In this document: positions 63,831 to 64,000 of the stretch, in pieces
How positions within the stretch are numbered: the first letter of the stretch is position 1
Layout: every line of letters starts with the position of its first letter
DNA from: Liopterus haemorrhoidalis
Taxonomy: Eukaryota > Arthropoda > Insecta > Coleoptera > Dytiscidae
Assembly (NCBI GenBank): GCA_963971575.1
Contig: OZ020616.1
Span: 17,433,535 to 17,497,534 of the forward strand
Direction: 5' to 3'
DNA: 64,000 bases
Position numbers and translations under genes: made by a program
Notes under the pieces: generated by a model
What the model was told of the DNA's origin: nothing
What the model saw: only the letters and a program-made list of their open reading frames with translations
Database searches by the model: none

Positions 63831-64000
63831 ATAACAACAACCAATTGGCAATTTTGTCCGGCCATCTATAGGTGGTTCGAACATTTTTGTTGTTCATCTA
63901 TAATCTTGCATCATCTCCGATTGTCATTTTAGTAAAACAACATTTTGAAATAACTTTTTAAAAATTATATATCCGCAAAAACTATTTTTGTTCGGGTACA
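63831..64000. other. Window end, nothing recognised
   Basis: AT-rich sequence without identifiable structure, cut by the window edge. Confidence 0.4.

Noticed and set aside
1..64000. CRISPR arrays, operons, bacterial or viral genes
   Set aside because: Tandem repeats lack unique spacers, no prokaryotic gene spacing or ribosome sites exist, and no structural virus genes were recognised.
1..64000. LTR retrotransposons or endogenous retroviruses
   Set aside because: No paired direct repeats with TG...CA ends, primer-binding sites, or gag/pol-like frames were seen.

Overview
This 64 kb window is AT-rich eukaryotic DNA with the texture of an arthropod genome, most likely an insect. The evidence is the transposon repertoire: decayed mariner, Tc1/mariner (DDE_3 type), PIF/Harbinger with MADF protein, piggyBac-like, pogo-like and many hAT-like miniature elements, plus tRNA-derived SINEs and LINE ends. 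GT-AG introns are visible. There are no operons, bacterial genes or CRISPR arrays. A hemipteran host would fit, but that is a guess.

Conventional gene content is very low. The best candidate lies at 28.1-30.1 kb, a less AT-rich island. It holds a possible terminal exon and 3' UTR on the + strand (28105 to about 29680, poly(A) signal at 29656). A promoter-like segment follows, with two NRF-1/EWG-like palindromes (29760-29993), then the first coding exon of another + strand gene (29994-30123, good splice donor). I could not name either gene. Later exons of the second gene were not recognised and may lie beyond the window. Nearly everything else is repeats or featureless AT-rich DNA.

Layout. 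0-12 kb: SINE copies, hAT remnants, a foldback element (6.0-7.3 kb) and a 16/48-bp minisatellite (9.94-10.12 kb). 12-16 kb: a long hAT-like composite with a mariner-type MITE inside it, then a pogo-like element. 19-25 kb: a hAT element with perfect 8-bp target duplications that hosts a copy of a SWIM-protein element; MITEs; another hAT with a perfect target duplication. 26-36 kb: the gene island, a piggyBac-like element carrying a nested hAT, and several hAT MITEs. 36-42 kb: a small Harbinger element with a spliced mini-gene, a long foldback element and a palindromic MITE split by another MITE. 45-48 kb: hAT MITEs and a mariner remnant. 49-54 kb: the densest nested region, in which a DDE_3 transposase is split by a MITE that is itself split by the SWIM element, beside two Harbinger remnants. 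56-62 kb: a mariner transposase split by a piggyBac MITE, a second mariner remnant and a cluster of short palindromic elements.

The two most unusual observations are a 40-bp minisatellite module found inside several hAT-like families with different terminal repeats, and a mobile element with about 95-bp imperfect terminal inverted repeats that carries part of a SWIM zinc-finger protein gene and occurs twice. No transposase in the window is intact, so every mobile element here is a remnant or non-autonomous.
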